A stretch of DNA of 64,000 nt, taken from the NCBI GenBank assembly GCA_034359265.1, contig CP136898.1:53495501-53559500 (forward strand), given 5' to 3'. Under the pieces are notes generated by a model. It ran no database searches, was not told where the DNA came from, and saw only the letters and a list, made by a program, of their open reading frames with translations. This stretch comes from Canna indica (taxonomy: Eukaryota; Streptophyta; Magnoliopsida; Zingiberales; Cannaceae). Each line of letters begins with the position of its first letter. Position 1 is the first letter of the stretch. A program made the translations under genes and the position numbers. This document shows positions 21,809 through 35,574 of this stretch, piece by piece.

Positions 21809-23750
21809 CCCATCACAGTGAACGTTCTGGAGTCGGTCGGGACTCAGATTGCTAGGCGTTTCGAGCCGATACCCCGAAGTTCAATTAGTCGGCTTCGTTC
21901 AAGATTCTATTCGAAAAAATCTTGCAATTCATTGCATTAGTCTATCAAAAATAACTCGATTAACAAATTCTCCCATCACAGTGAATGTTCTGGAGTCGGT
22001 CGGGACTCAGATTTCTGGTCGTTTCGAGTCGATACCCCGAAGTTCAATCAGTCGGCTTCGTTCAAGATTCTATTCGAAAATTCTTGCAATTCTTTGCATC
22101 AGTCAGTCAAAAATAACTCGATTAACAACTTATCCCATCACAGTGAATGTTCTGGAGTCGGTCGGGACTCAGATTGCTGGGCGTTTCCAGCCAATACCCC
22201 GAAGTTCAATCAGTCGGCTTCGTTCAAGATTCTATTCAAAAAATCTTGCAATTCTTTGCATTAGTCTGTCAAAAATAACTCGATTAACAACTTCTCCCAT
22301 CACAGTGAATGTTCTGGAATCGCCCGGGACTCAGATTTCTGGTCGTTTCGAGTCGATACCTGAAAGTTCAATCAGCAGGCTTCGTTCAGCAATCTGTTCG
22401 AAAAACCGTGTATTCTTTGCATTAGTCTGTCAAAAATAACTCGATTAACAACTTATCCCATCACAGTGAATGTTCTGGAGTTGCTCGAGACTCAGATTGC
22501 TGGGCGTTTTGAGCCAATACCCCGAAGTTCAATCAGTCGGCTTCGTTCAAGATTCTATTCGAAAAATCTTGCAATTCTTTGCATTAGTTTATCAAAAATA
22601 ACTCGATTAACAACTTCTCCCATCACAGTGAATGTTCTGGAAGCGCCCGGGACTCAGATTTCTGGTCGTTTCGAGTCGATACCTGAAAGTTCAATCAGTA
22701 GGCTTCGTTCAGCAATCTGTTCGAAAAACTGTGTAATTCTTTGCATTAGTCTGTCAAAAATAACTCGATTAACAACTTATCCCATCACAGTGAATGGTCT
22801 GGAGTTGCTCGGGACTCAGATTGCTGGGCGTTTCGAGCCGATACCCTGAAGTTCAATCAGTCGGCTTCGTTCAAGATTCTATTCGAAATATCTTGCAATT
22901 CTTTGCATTAGTCTATCAAAAATAACTCGATTAACAACTTTTCCCATCACACTGAATGTTCTGGAGTCCCCGGGACTCAGATTTTCGGTCGTTTCGAGTC
23001 GATACCCGAAAGTTCAATCAGTAGGCTTCGTTCAGCATTCTGTTCAAAACACCGTGTAATTCTTTGCATCAGTCTGTCAAAAATAACTCGATTAACAACT
23101 TATCCCATCACAGTGATTGTTCTGGAGTCGGTCGGGACTCAGATTTCTGGTCGTTTCGAGTCGATTCCCCGAAGTTCAATCAGTCGGCTTCGTTCAAGAT
23201 TCTATTCAAAAAATCTTGCAATTCTTTGCATCAGTCAGTCAAAAATAACTCGATTAACAACTTATCCCATCACAGTGAATGTTCTGGAGTCGGTCGGGAC
23301 TCAGATTGCTGGGCGTTTCCAGCCGATACCCCGAAGCTCAATCAGTCGGCTTCGTTCAAGATTCTATTCGAAAAATCTTGCAATTCTTTGCATTAGTCTG
23401 TCAAAAATAACTCGATTAACAACTATCCCATCACAGTGAATGTTCTGAAATCGCCCGGGACTCAGATTTCTGGTCGTTTCGAGTCGATACCTGAAAGTTC
23501 AATCAGTAGGCTTCGTTAAGCATTCTGTTCGAAAAACTGTGTAATTCTTTGCATTAGTCTGTCAAAAATAACTCGATTAACAACTTATCCCATCACAGTG
23601 AATGTTCTGGAGTTGCTCGGGACTCAGATTGCTGGGCGTTTCGAGTCGATACCCCGAAGTTCAATCAGTCGGCTTCGTTCAAGTTTCTATTCGAAATATC
23701 TTGCAATTCTTTGCATTAGTCTATCAAAAATAACTCGATTAACAACTTAT
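21809..23750. repeat. HOR unit 17, dodecamer (1942 bp)
   Basis: A-B-C-D-E-F-K-J-H-I-M-L, one base shorter than its relatives. D lost a base at about 22411, where GTGTATTC replaces GTGTAATTC. E carries GCTCGAGACTC and CGTTTTGAGCC; M has TCTGAAATCG. Confidence 0.94.
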
Positions 23751-25693
23751 CCCATCACAGTGAATGTTCTGGAGTCGGTCGGGACTCAGATTGCTAGGCG
23801 TTTCGAGCCGATACCCCGAAGTTCAATTAGTCGGCTTCATTCAAGATTTTATTCAAAAAAATCTTGCAATTCATTGCATTAGTCTATCAAAAATAACTCG
23901 ATTAACAAATTCTCCCATCACAGTGAATGTTCTGGAGTCGGTCGGGACTCAGATTTCTGGTCGTTTCGAGTCGATACCCCGAAGTTCAATCAGTCGGCTT
24001 CGTTCAAGATTCTATTCGAAAATTCTTGCAATTCTTTGCATCAGTCAGTCAAAAATAACTCGATTAACAACTTATCCCATCACAGTGAATGTTCTGGAGT
24101 CGGTCGGGACTCAGATTGCTGGGCGTTTCCAGCCAATACCCCGAAGTTCAATCAGTCGGCTTCGTTCAAGATTCTATTCAAAAAATCTTGCAATTCTTTG
24201 CATTAGTCTGTCAAAAATAACTCGATTAACAACTTCTCCCATCACAGTGAATGTTCTGGAATCGCCCGGGACTCAGATTTCTGGTCGTTTCGAGTCGATA
24301 CCTGAAAGTTCAATCAGCAGGCTTCGTTCAGCAATCTGTTCGAAAAACCGTGTAATTCTTTGCATTAGTCTGTCAAAAATAACTCGATTAACAACTTATC
24401 CCATCACAGTGAATGTTCTGGAGTTGCTCGAGACTCAGATTGCTGGGCGTTTTGAGCCAATACCCCGAAGTTCAATCAGTCGGCTTCGTTCAAGATTCTA
24501 TTCGAAAAATCTTGCAATTCTTTGCATTAGTTTATCAAAAATAACTCGATTAACAACTTCTCCCATCACAGTGAATGTTCTGGAAGCGCCCGGGACTCAG
24601 ATTTCTGGTCGTTTCGAGTCGATACCTGAAAGTTCAATCAGTAGGCTTCGTTCAGCAATCTGTTCGAAAAACTGTGTAATTCTTTGCATTAGTCTGTCAA
24701 AAATAACTCGATTAACAACTCATCCCATCACAGTGAATGGTCTTGAGTTGCTCGGGACTCAGATTGCTGGGCGTTTCGAGCCGATACCCTGAAGTTCAAT
24801 CAGTCGGCTTCGTTCAAGATTCTATTCGAAATATCTTGCAATTCTTTGCATTAGTCTATCAAAAATAACTCGATTAACAACTTTTCCCATCACACTGAAT
24901 GTTCTGGAGTCCCCGGGACTCAGATTTTCGGTCGTTTCGAGTCGATACCCGAAAGTTCAATCAGTAGGCTTCGTTCAGCATTCTGTTCAAAACACCGTGT
25001 AATTCTTTGCATCAGTCTGTCAAAAATAACTCGATTAACAACTTATCCCATCACAGTGATTGTTCTGGAGTCGGTCGGGACTCAGATTTCTGGTCGTTTC
25101 GAGTCGATTCCCCGAAGTTCAATCAGTCGGCTTCGTTCAAGATTCTATTCAAAAAATCTTGCAATTCTTTGCATCAGTCAGTCAAAAATAACTCGATTAA
25201 CAACTTATCCCATCACAGTGAATGTTCTGGAGTCGGTCGGGACTCAGATTGCTGGGCGTTTCCAGCCGATACCCCGAAGCTCAATCAGTCGGCTTCGTTC
25301 AAGATTCTATTCGAAAAATCTTGCAATTCTTTGCATTAGTCTGTCAAAAATAACTCGATTAACAACTATCCCATCACAGTGAATGTTCTGAAATCGCCTG
25401 GGACTCAGATTTCTGGTCGTTTCGAGTCGATACCTGGAAGTTCAATCAGTAGGCTTCGTTAAGCATTCTGTTCGAAAAACTGTGTAATTCTTTGCATTAG
25501 TCTGTCAAAAATAACTCGATTAACAACTTATCCCATCACAGTGAATGTTCTGGAGTTGCTCGGGACTCAGATTGCTGGGCGTTTCGAGTCGATACCCCGT
25601 AGTTCAATCAGTCGGCTTCGTTCAAGTTTCTATTCGAAATATCTTGCAATTCTTTGCATTAGTCTATCAAAAATAACTCGATTAACAACTTAT
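23751..25693. repeat. HOR unit 18, dodecamer (1943 bp)
   Basis: A-B-C-D-E-F-K-J-H-I-M-L. A has CTTCATTCAAGATTTTATTC. K begins after AACTCATCCC and has GGTCTTGAG. M has CGCCTGGGAC, losing the CCCGGG palindrome. L has CCCCGTAGTTC. Confidence 0.94.
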
Positions 25694-26988
25694 CCCATCA
25701 CAGTGAACGTTCTGGAGTCGGTCGGGACTCAGATTGCTAGGCGTTTCGAGCCGATACCCCGAAGTTCAATTAGTCGGCTTCATTCAAGATTCTATTCAAA
25801 AAAATCTTGCTATTCATTGCATTAGTCTATCAAAAATAACTCGATTAACAAATTCTCCCATCACAGTGAATGTTCTGGAGTCGGTCGGGACTCAGATTTC
25901 TGGTCGTTTCGAGTCGATACCCCGAAGTTCAATCAGTCGGCTTCGTTCAAGATTCTATTCAAAAAATCTTGCAATTCTTTGCATCAGTCAGTCAAAAATA
26001 ACTCGATTAACAACTTATCCCATCACAGTGAATGTTCTGGAGTCGGTCGGGACTCAGATTGCTGGGCGTTTCCAGCCGATACCCCGAAGCTCAATCAGTC
26101 GGCTTCGTTCAAGATTCTATTCGAAAAATCTTGCAATTCTTTGCATTAGTCTATCAAAAATAACTCGATTAACAACTATCCCATCACAGTGAATGTTCTG
26201 AAATCGCCCGGGACTCAGATTTCTGGTCGTTTCGAGTCGATACCTGAAAGTTCAATCAGTAGGCTTCGTTAAGCATTCTGTTCGAAAAACTGTGTAATTC
26301 TTTGCATTAGTCTGTCAAAAATAACTCGATTAACAACTTATCCCATCACAGTGAATGTTCTGGAGTTGCTCGGGACTCAGATTGCTGGGCGTTTCGAGTC
26401 GATACCCCGAAGTTCAATCAGTCGGCTTCGTTCAAGTTTCTATTCGAAATATCTTGCAATTCTTTGCATTAGTCTATCAAAAATAACTCGATTAACAACT
26501 TATCCCATCACAGTGAATGTTCTGGAGTCGGTCGGGACTCAGATTGCTGGGCGTTTCCAGCCGATACCCCGAAGCTCAATCAGTCGGCTTCGTTCAAGAT
26601 TCTATTCGAAAAATCTTGCAATTCTTTGCATTAGTCTGTCAAAAATAACTCGATTAACAACTATCCCATCACAGTGAATGTTCTGAAATCGCCCGGGACT
26701 CAGATTTCTGGTCGTTTCGAGTCGATACCTGAAAGTTCAATCAGTAGGCTTCGTTAAGCATTCTGTTCGAAAAACTGTGTAATTCTTTGCATTAGTCTGT
26801 CAAAAATAACTCGATTAACAACTTATCCCATCACAGTGAATGTTCTGGAGTTGCTCGGGACTCAGATTGCTGGGCGTTTCGAGTCGATACCCCGAAGTTC
26901 AATCAGTCGGCTTCGTTCAAGTTTCTATTCGAAATATCTTGCAATTCTTTGCATTAGTCTATCAAAAATAACTCGATTAACAACTTAT
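25694..26988. repeat. HOR unit 19, octamer A-(B/H)-I-M-L-I-M-L (1295 bp)
   Basis: A 485-bp I-M-L triplet is present twice in tandem, at 26019-26503 and 26504-26988. The second monomer (25857-26018) starts like B and continues like H (TATTCAAAAAATC then CATCAGTCAGTC). Confidence 0.93.
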
Positions 26989-27960
26989 CCCATCACAGTG
27001 AATGTTCTGGAGTCGGTCGGGACTCAGATTGCTAGGCGTTTCGAGCCGATACCCCGAAGTTCAATTAGTCGGCTTCATTCAAGATTTTATTCAAAAAAAT
27101 CTTGCAATTCATTGCATTAGTCTATCAAAAATAACTCGATTAACAAATTCTCCCATCACAGTGAATGTTCTGGAGTCGGTCGGGACTCAGATTTCTGGTC
27201 GTTTCGAGTCGATACCCCGAAGTTCAATCAGTCGGCTTCGTTCAGCATTCTGTTCAAAACACCGTGTAATTCTTTGCATCAGTCTGTCAAAAATAACTCG
27301 ATTAACAACTTATCCCATCACAGTGATTGTTCTGGAGTCGGTCGGGACTCAGATTTCTGGTCGTTTCGAGTCGATTCCCCGAAGTTCAATCAGTCGGCTT
27401 CGTTCAAGATTCTATTCAAAAAATCTTGCAATTCTTTGCATCAGTCAGTCAAAAATAACTCGATTAACAACTTATCCCATCACAGTGAATGTTCTGGAGT
27501 CGGTCGGGACTCAGATTGCTGGGCGTTTCCAGCCGATACCCCGAAGCTCAATCAGTCGGCTTCGTTCAAGATTCTATTCGAAAAATCTTGCAATTCTTTG
27601 CATTAGTCTGTCAAAAATAACTCGATTAACAACTATCCCATCACAGTGAATGTTCTGAAATCGCCCGGGACTCAGATTTCTGGTCGTTTCGAGTCGATAC
27701 CTGAAAGTTCAATCAGTAGGCTTCGTTAAGCATTCTGTTCGAAAAACTGTGTAATTCTTTGCATTAGTCTGTCAAAAATAACTCGATTAACAACTTATCC
27801 CATCACAGTGAATGTTCTGGAGTTGCTCGGGACTCAGATTGCTGGGCGTTTCGAGTCGATACCCCGAAGTTCAATCAGTCGGCTTCGTTCAAGTTTCTAT
27901 TCGAAATATCTTGCAATTCTTTGCATTAGTCTATCAAAAATAACTCGATTAACAACTTAT
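26989..27960. repeat. HOR unit 20, hexamer A-(B/J)-H-I-M-L (972 bp)
   Basis: The second monomer (27152-27313) is a B-to-J chimera: B up to CAGTCGGCTTCGTTCA, then J (GCATTCTGTTCAAAACACCG). The crossover joined the front of one dodecamer to the back of another and removed C-D-E-F-K and part of J. Confidence 0.93.
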
Positions 27961-29903
27961 CCCATCACAGTGAATGTTCTGGAGTCGGTCGGGACTCAGA
28001 TTGCTAGGCGTTTCGAGCCGATACCCCGAAGTTCAATTAGTCGGCTTCATTCAAGATTTTATTCAAAAAAATCTTGCAATTCATTGCATTAGTCTATCAA
28101 AAATAACTCGATTAACAAATTCTCCCATCACAGTGAATGTTCTGGAGTCGGTCGGGACTCAGATTTCTGGTCGTTTCGAGTCGATACCCCGAAGTTCAAT
28201 CAGTCGGCTTCGTTCAAGATTCTATTCGAAAATTCTTGCAATTCTTTGCATCAGTCAGTCAAAAATAACTCGATTAACAACTTATCCCATCACAGTGAAT
28301 GTTCTGGAGTCGGTCGGGACTCAGATTGCTGGGCGTTTCCAGCCAATACCCCGAAGTTCAATCAGTCGGCTTCGTTCAAGATTCTATTCAAAAAATCTTG
28401 CAATTCTTTGCATTAGTCTGTCAAAAATAACTCGATTAACAACTTCTCCCATCACAGTGAATGTTCTGGAATCGCCCGGGACTCAGATTTCTGGTCGTTT
28501 CGAGTCGATACCTGAAAGTTCAATCAGTAGGCTTCGTTCAGCAATCTGTTCGAAAAACCGTGTAATTCTTTGCATTAGTCTATCAAAAATAACTCGATTA
28601 ACAACTTATCCCATCACAGTGAATGTTCTGGAGTTGCTCGGGACTCAGATTGCTGGGCGTTTCGAGCCAATACCCCGAAGTTCAATCAGTCGGCTTCGTT
28701 CAAGATTCTATTCGAGAAATCTTGCAATTCTTTGCATTAGTTTGTCAAAAATAACTCGATTAACAACTTCTCCCATCACAGTGAATGTTCTGGAAGCGCC
28801 CGGGACTCAGATTTCTGGTCGTTTCGAGTCGATACCTGAAAGTTCAATCAGTAGGCTTCGTTCAGCAATCTGTTCGAAAAACTGTGTAATTCTTTGCATT
28901 AGTCTGTCAAAAATAACTCGATTAACAACTTATCCCATCACAGTGAATGGTCTGGAGTTGCTCGGGACTCAGATTGCTGGGCGTTTCGAGCCGATACCCT
29001 GAAGTTCAATCAGTCGGCTTCGTTCAAGATTCTATTCGAAATATCTTGCAATTCTTTGCATTAGTCTATCAAAAATAACTCGATTAACAACTTTTCCCAT
29101 CACACTGAATGTTCTGGAGTCCCCGGGACTCAGATTTTCGGTCGTTTCGAGTCGATACCCGAAAGTTCAATCAGTCGGCTTCGTTCAAGATTCTATTCGA
29201 AATATCTTGCAATTCTTTGCATTAGTCTGTCAAAAATAACTCGATTAACAACTTATCCCATCACAGTGATTGTTCTGGAGTCGGTCGGGACTCAGATTTC
29301 TGGTCGTTTCGAGTCGATTCCCCGAAGTTCAATCAGTCGGCTTCGTTCAAGATTCTATTCAAAAAATCTTGCAATTCTTTGCATCAGTCAGTCAAAAATA
29401 ACTCGATTAACAACTTATCCCATCACAGTGAATGTTCTGGAGTCGGTCGGGACTCAGATTGCTGGGCGTTTCCAGCCGATACCCCGAAGCTCAATCAGTC
29501 GGCTTCGTTCAAGATTCTATTCGAAAAATCTTGCAATTCTTTGCATTAGTCTGTCAAAAATAACTCGATTAACAACTATCCCATCACAGTGAATGTTCTG
29601 AAATCGCCCGGGACTCAGATTTCTGGTCGTTTCGAGTCGATACCTGAAAGTTCAATCAGTAGGCTTCGTTAAGCATTCTGTTCGAAAAACTGTGTAATTC
29701 TTTGCATTAGTCTGTCAAAAATAACTCGATTAACAACTTATCCCATCACAGTGAATGTTCTGGAGTTGCTCGGGACTCAGATTGCTGGGCGTTTCGAGTC
29801 GATACCCCGAAGTTCAATCAGTCGGCTTCGTTCAAGTTTCTATTCGAAATATCTTGCAATTCTTTGCATTAGTCTATCAAAAATAACTCGATTAACAACT
29901 TAT
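27961..29903. repeat. HOR unit 21, dodecamer with chimeric J (1943 bp)
   Basis: A-B-C-D-E-F-K-J-H-I-M-L. J (29096-29256) keeps GTCCCCGGG and CCCGAAAG but then continues as a G monomer (CAGTCGGCTTCGTTCAAG, CGAAATATC). E carries TATTCGAGAAATC, a mark of the following units. Confidence 0.93.
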
Positions 29904-31846
29904 CCCATCACAGTGAATGTTCTGGAGTCGGTCGGGACTCAGATTGCTAGGCGTTTCGAGCCGATACCCCGAAGTTCAATTAGTCGGCTTCATTCAAGAT
30001 TTTATTCAAAAAAATCTTGCAATTCATTGCATTAGTCTATCAAAAATAACTCGATTAACAAATTCTCCCATCACAGTGAATGTTCTGGAGTCGGTCGGGA
30101 CTCAGATTTCTGGTCGTTTCGAGTCGATACCCCGAAGTTCAATCAGTCGGCTTCGTTCAAGATTCTATTCGAAAATTCTTGCAATTCTTTGCATCAGTCA
30201 GTCAAAAATAACTCGATTAACAACTTATCCCATCACAGTGAATGTTCTGGAGTCGGTCGGGACTCAGATTGCTGGGCGTTTCCAGCCAATACCCCGAAGT
30301 TCAATCAGTCGGCTTCGTTCAAGATTCTATTCAAAAAATCTTGCAATTCTTTGCATTAGTCTGTCAAAAATAACTCGATTAACAACTTCTCCCATCACAG
30401 TGAATGTTCTGGAATCGCCCGGGACTCAGATTTCTGGTCGTTTCGAGTCGATACCTGAAAGTTCAATCAGTAGGCTTCGTTCAGCAATCTGTTCGAAAAA
30501 CCGTGTAATTCTTTGCATTAGTCTATCAAAAATAACTCGATTAACAACTTATCCCATCACAGTGAATGTTCTGGAGTTGCTCGGGACTCAGATTGCTGGG
30601 CGTTTCGAGCCAATACCCCGAAGTTCAATCAGTCGGCTTCGTTCAAGATTCTATTCGAGAAATCTTGCAATTCTTTGCATTAGTTTGTCAAAAATAACTC
30701 GATTAACAACTTCTCCCATCACAGTGAATGTTCTGGAAGCGCCCGGGACTCAGATTTCTGGTCGTTTCGAGTCGATACCTGAAAGTTCAATCAGTAGGCT
30801 TCGTTCAGCAATCTGTTCGAAAAACTGTGTAATTCTTTGCATTAGTCTGTCAAAAATAACTCGATTAACAACTTATCCCATCACAGTGAATGGTCTGGAG
30901 TTGCTCGGGACTCAGATTGCTGGGCGTTTCGAGCCGATACCCTGAAGTTCAATCAGTCGGCTTCGTTCAAGATTCTATTCGAAATATCTTGCAATTCTTT
31001 GCATTAGTCTATCAAAAATAACTCGATTAACAACTTTTCCCATCACACTGAATGTTCTGGAGTCCCCGGGACTCAGATTTTCGGTCGTTTCGAGTCGATA
31101 CCCGAAAGTTCAATCAGTAGGCTTCGTTCAGCATTCTGTTCAAAACACCGTGTAATTCTTTGCATCAGTCTGTCAAAAATAACTCGATTAACAACTTATC
31201 CCATCACAGTGATTGTTCTGGAGTCGGTCGGGACTCAGATTTCTGGTCGTTTCGAGTCGATTCCCCGTAGTTCAATCAGTCGGCTTCGTTCAAGATTCTA
31301 TTCAAAAAATCTTGCAATTCTTTGCATCAGTCAGTCAAAAATAACTCGATTAACAACTTATCCCATCACAGTGAATGTTCTGGAGTCGGTCGGGACTCAG
31401 ATTGCTGGGCGTTTCCAGCCGATACCCCGAAGCTCAATCAGTCGGCTTCGTTCAAGATTCTATTCGAAAAATCTTGCAATTCTTTGCATTAGTCTGTCAA
31501 AAATAACTCGATTAACAACTATCCCATCACAGTGAATGTTCTGGAATCGCCCGGGACTCAGATTTCTGGTCGTTTCGAGTCGATACCTGAAAGTTCAATC
31601 AGTAGTCTTCGTTCAGCATTCTGTTCGAAAAACTGTGTAATTCTTTGCATTAGTCTGTCAAAAATAACTCGATTAACAACTTATCCCATCACAGTGAATG
31701 TTCTGGAGTTGCTCGGGACTCAGATTGCTGGGCGTTTCGAGTCGATACCCCGAAGTTCAATCAGTCGGCTTCGTTCAAGTTTCTATTCGAAATATCTTGC
31801 AATTCTTTGCATTAGTCTATCAAAAATAACTTGATTAACAACTTAT
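29904..31846. repeat. HOR unit 22, dodecamer (1943 bp)
   Basis: Full dodecamer with CGAGAAATC in E. H has CCCCGTAGTTC. M has CAGTAGTCTTCG, and L ends with AACTTGATTAAC, a linked pair of marks that recurs to the end of the window. Confidence 0.95.
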
Positions 31847-33628
31847 CCCATCACAGTGAACGTTCTGGAGTCGGTCGGGACTCAGATTGCGAGGCGTTTC
31901 GAGCCGATACCCCGAAGTTCAATTAGTCGGCTTCGTTCAAGATTCTATTCGAAAAAATCTTGCAATTCATTGCATTAGTCTATCAAAAATAACTCGATTA
32001 ACAAATTCTCCCATCACAGTGAATGTTCTGGAGTCGGTCGGGACTCAGATTTCTGGTCGTTTCGAGTCGATACCCCGAAGTTCAATCAGTCGGCTTCGTT
32101 CAAGATTCTATTCAAAAATTCTTGCAATTCTTTGCATCAGTCAGTCAAAAATAACTCGATTAACAACTTATCCCATCACAGTGAATGTTCTGGAGTCGGT
32201 CGGGACTCAGATTGCTGGGCGTTTCCAGCCAATACCCCGAAGTTCAATCAGTCGGCTTCGTTCAAGATTCTATTCAAAAAATCTTGCAATTCTTTGCATT
32301 AGTCTGTCAAAAATAACTCGATTAACAACTTCTCCCATCACAGTGAATGTTCTGGAATCGCCCGGGACTCAGATTTCTGGTCGTTTCGAGTCGATACCTG
32401 AAAGTTCAATCAGTAGGCTTCGTTCAGCAATCTGTTCGAAAAACCGTGTAATTCTTTGCATTAGTCTGTCAAAAATAACTCGATTAACAACTTATCCCAT
32501 CACAGTGAATGTTCTGGAGTTGCTCGGGACTCAGATTGCTGGGTGTTTCGAGCCAATACCCCGAAGTTCAATCAGTCGGCTTCGTTCAAGATTCTATTCG
32601 AAAAATCTTGCAATTCTTTGCATTAGTTTGTCAAAAATAACTCGATTAACAACTTCTCCCATCACAGTGAATGTTCTGGAATCGCCCGGGACTCAGATTT
32701 CTAGTCATTTCGAGTCGATACCTGAAAGTTCAATCAGTATGCTTCGTTCAGCATTCTGTTCAAAAAACTGTGTAATTCTTTGCATTAGTTTGTCAAAAAT
32801 AACTCGATTAACAACTTATCCCATCACAGTGAATGTTCTGATGTTGCTCGGGACTCAGATTGCTGGGCGTTTCGAGCCAATACCCCGAAGTTCAATCAGT
32901 CGGCTTCGTTCAAGATTCTATTCGAAATATCTTGCAATTCTTTGCATTAGTCTGTCAAAAATAACTCGATTAACAACTTATCCCATCACAGTGATTGTTC
33001 TGGAGTCGGTTGGGACTCAGATTTCTGGTCGTTTCGAGTCGATTCCCCGAAGTTCAATCAGTCGGCTTCGTTCAAGATTCTATTCAAAAAATCTTGCAAT
33101 TCTTTGCATCAGTCAGTCAAAAATAACTCGATTAACAACTTATCCCATCACAGTGAATGTTCTGGAGTCGGTCGGGACTCAGATTGCTGGGCGTTTCCAG
33201 CCGATACCCCGAAGCTCAATCAGTCGGCTTCGTTCAAGATTCTATTCGAAAAATCTTGCAATTCTTTGCATTAGTCTGTCAAAAATAACTCGATTAACAA
33301 CTATCCCATCACAGTGAATGTTCTGAAATCGCCCGGGACTCAGATTTCTGGTCGTTTCGAGTCGATACCTGAAAGTTCAATCAGTAGGCTTCGTTAAGCA
33401 TTCTGTTCGAAAAACTGTGTAATTCTTTGCATTAGTCTGTCAAAAATAACTCGATTAACAACTTATCCCATCACAGTGAATGTTCTGGAGTTGCTCGGGA
33501 CTCAGATTGCTGGGCGTTTCGAGTCGATACCCCGAAGTTCAATCAGTCGGCTTCGTTCAAGTTTCTATTCGAAATATCTTGCAATTCTTTGCATTAGTCT
33601 ATCAAAAATAACTCGATTAACAACTTAT
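31847..33628. repeat. HOR unit 23, undecamer A-B-C-D-E-F-G-H-I-M-L (1782 bp)
   Basis: A heptamer joined to H-I-M-L, lacking K and J. A has GCGAGGCG, E has GGGTGTTTCG, F has TTTCTAGTCATTTCG with CAGTATGCTTCG, and G has TCTGATGTTGC. Confidence 0.94.
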
Positions 33629-34439
33629 CCCATCACAGTGAATGTTCTGGAGTCGGTCGGGACTCAGATTGCTAGGCGTTTCGAGCCGATACCCCGAAGT
33701 TCAATTAGTCGGCTTCATTCAAGATTTTATTCAAAAAAATCTTGCAATTCATTGCATTAGTCTATCAAAAATAACTCGATTAACAAATTCTCCCATCACA
33801 GTGAATGTTCTGGAGTCGGTCGGGACTCAGATTTCTGGTCGTTTCGAGTCGATACCCCGAAGTTCAATCAGTCGGCTTCGTTCAAGATTCTATTCGAAAA
33901 TTCTTGCAATTCTTTGCATCAGTCAGTCAAAAATAACTCGATTAACAACTTATCCCATCACAGTGAATGTTCTGGAGTCGGTCGGGACTCAGATTGCTGG
34001 GCGTTTCCAGCCAATACCCCGAAGTTCAATCAGTCGGCTTCGTTCAAGATTCTATTCAAAAAATCTTGCAATTCTTTGCATTAGTCTGTCAAAAATAACT
34101 CGATTAACAACTTCTCCCATCACAGTGAATGTTCTGGAATCGCCCGGGACTCAGATTTCTTGTCGTTTCGAGTCGATACCTGAAAGTTCAATCAGTAGGC
34201 TTCGTTCAGCAATCTGTTCGAAAAACCGTGTAATTCTTTGCATTAGTCTATCAAAAATAACTCGATTAACAACTTATCCCATCACAGTGAATGTTCTGGA
34301 GTTGCTCGGGACTCAGATTGCTGGGCGTTTCGAGTCGATACCCCGAAGTTCAATCAGTCGGCTTCGTTCAAGTTTCTATTCGAAATATCTTGCAATTCTT
34401 TGCATTAGTCTATCAAAAATAACTCGATTAACAACTTAT
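33629..34439. repeat. HOR unit 24, pentamer A-B-C-D-L (811 bp)
   Basis: A-B-C-D followed directly by L. D has TTTCTTGTCG and AAAACCGTG. It differs from the pentamers after 41 kb, whose fourth monomer is M-like (GTTAAGCATTC). Confidence 0.94.
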
Positions 34440-35574
34440 CCCATCACAGTGAATGTTCTGGAGTCGGTCGGGACTCAGATTGCTAGGCGTTTCGAGCCGA
34501 TACCCCGAAGTTCAATTAGTCGGCTTCATTCAAGATTTTATTCAAAAAAATCTTGCAATTCATTGCATTAGTCTATCAAAAATAACTCGATTAACAAATT
34601 CTCCCATCACAGTGAATGTTCTGGAGTCGGTCGGGACTCAGATTTCTGGTCGTTTCGAGTCGATACCCCGAAGTTCAATCAGTCGGCTTCGTTCAAGATT
34701 CTATTCGAAAATTCTTGCAATTCTTTGCATCAGTCAGTCAAAAATAACTCGATTAACAACTTATCCCATCACAGTGAATGTTCTGGAGTCGGTCGGGACT
34801 CAGATTGCTGGGCGTTTCCAGCCAATACCCCGAAGTTCAATCAGTCGGCTTCGTTCAAGATTCTATTCAAAAAATCTTGCAATTCTTTGCATTAGTCTGT
34901 CAAAAATAACTCGATTAACAACTTCTCCCATCACAGTGAATGTTCTGGAATCGCCCGGGACTCAGATTTCTGGTCGTTTCGAGTCGATACCTGAAAGTTC
35001 AATCAGTAGGCTTCGTTCAGCAATCTGTTCGAAAAACCGTGTAATTCTTTGCATTAGTCTATCAAAAATAACTCGATTAACAACTTATCCCATCACAGTG
35101 AATGTTCTGGAGTTGCTCGGGACTCAGATTGCTGGGCGTTTCGAGCCAATACCCCGAAGTTCAATCAGTCGGCTTCGTTCAAGATTCTATTCGAGAAATC
35201 TTGCAATTCTTTGCATTAGTTTGTCAAAAATAACTCGATTAACAACTTCTCCCATCACAGTGAATGTTCTGGAAGCGCCCGGGACTCAGATTTCTGGTCG
35301 TTTCGAGTCGATACCTGAAAGTTCAATCAGTAGGCTTCGTTCAGCAATCTGTTCGAAAAACTGTGTAATTCTTTGCATTAGTCTGTCAAAAATAACTCGA
35401 TTAACAACTTATCCCATCACAGTGAATGGTCTGGAGTTGCTCGGGACTCAGATTGCTGGGCGTTTCGAGCCGATACCCTGAAGTTCAATCAGTCGGCTTC
35501 GTTCAAGATTCTATTCGAAATATCTTGCAATTCTTTGCATTAGTCTATCAAAAATAACTCGATTAACAACTTTT
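34440..35574. repeat. HOR unit 25, heptamer A-B-C-D-E-F-K (1135 bp)
   Basis: The seventh monomer is K, not G: it has GGTCTGGAG, CCCTGAAG and the ending AACTTTT. It is a dodecamer cut after K. The next unit therefore starts with the J-style CCCATCACACTG. Confidence 0.94.
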
